Part shown: one piece after another, positions 11,970 through 12,018 of the stretch
Layout of the letters: each line of letters opens with the position of its first letter
Position numbering within the stretch: position 1 is the first letter of the stretch
Source: Desulfobacca acetoxidans
GTDB lineage: Bacteria; Desulfobacterota; Desulfobaccia; Desulfobaccales; 0-14-0-80-60-11
Length of the DNA stretch: 12,018 nt
Assembly: GCA_020723225.1 (NCBI GenBank)
Contig: DYJG01000030.1
Span: forward strand, 1-12,018
Reading direction: 5' to 3'
Notes under the pieces: generated by a model
Databases searched by the model: none
The model's input: the letters and a program-made list of their open reading frames with translations, nothing else
What the model was told of the DNA's origin: nothing
Position numbers and translations under genes: made by a program

Positions 11970-12018
11970 TCTTTATCTCTGCGCCTCTGTACCTCTGCGG
12001 TGAACCCATTAACCGCAG
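11970..12018. repeat. Second CTCTGCG-type octamer repeat, cut by the window edge
   Basis: Units CTCTGCGC, CTCTGTAC and CTCTGCGG run from about 11976, followed by TGAAC, as in the copy at 5331. CTGCGG (11995-12000) is repeated inverted as CCGCAG (12013-12018), the last six bases of the window. The opposite arm therefore seems to begin at the very end of the window and continue beyond it. Confidence 0.7.

Overview
The window reads as bacterial chromosome, moderately GC-rich, from what is most likely a Desulfobacterota (deltaproteobacterial) lineage. That assignment is an inference. It rests on the order map-infA-rpmJ-rpsM-rpsK-rpsD-rpoA-rplQ, the protein sequence style, many PAS/receiver kinases with CxxC-type insertions, and several families of short tandem intergenic repeats. 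No 16S gene or other decisive marker is present.

Bases 1-3713 (+) hold the distal end of the spc/alpha ribosomal operon: the 3' end of map, then infA, rpmJ, rpsM, rpsK, rpsD, rpoA and rplQ. rpsM and rpsD use TTG starts behind good Shine-Dalgarno sites, and rpoA/rplQ overlap by ATGA. The operon is interrupted by an unusual 35-bp-class hairpin of inverted heptamer arrays between map and infA, and by a 124-bp structured gap between rpsD and rpoA. A GC-rich hairpin after rplQ probably ends the operon.

Bases 3714-4254 are a long intergenic region with a heptamer array, a palindrome, a GC-rich stretch, an AT-rich promoter zone with three AGGT(A/T)-N4-(A/T)ACCT dyads, and a leader. It precedes a secreted NlpC/P60 peptidoglycan hydrolase (4255-5127). 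After a gene-poor stretch with an inverted octamer repeat comes a translationally coupled pair: an amidoligase-family COOH-NH2 ligase (5576-6544) and a small four-cysteine protein of unknown function (6541-6894). This pair is the best candidate for an undescribed system in the window.

Bases 7176-10439 (+) are a tight three-gene signalling operon: a membrane histidine kinase, an Rcp1-like stand-alone receiver, and a hybrid protein (receiver, duplicated coiled coil, PAS, HisKA_3 kinase). None of the three has a recognisable output domain, so the pathway must leave the operon. Convergent to it on the minus strand are an uncharacterised 117-residue protein (10453-10806) and a metallo-beta-lactamase-fold/TPR fusion (10928-11920), separated by a striking composite heptamer array that runs in phase into the stop codon of the fusion gene.

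The theme that runs through the window is repeats of 7-8 bp units, often as two inverted arms around a short spacer, in at least four intergenic sites. No tRNA, rRNA, CRISPR array, insertion sequence or transposase was seen.
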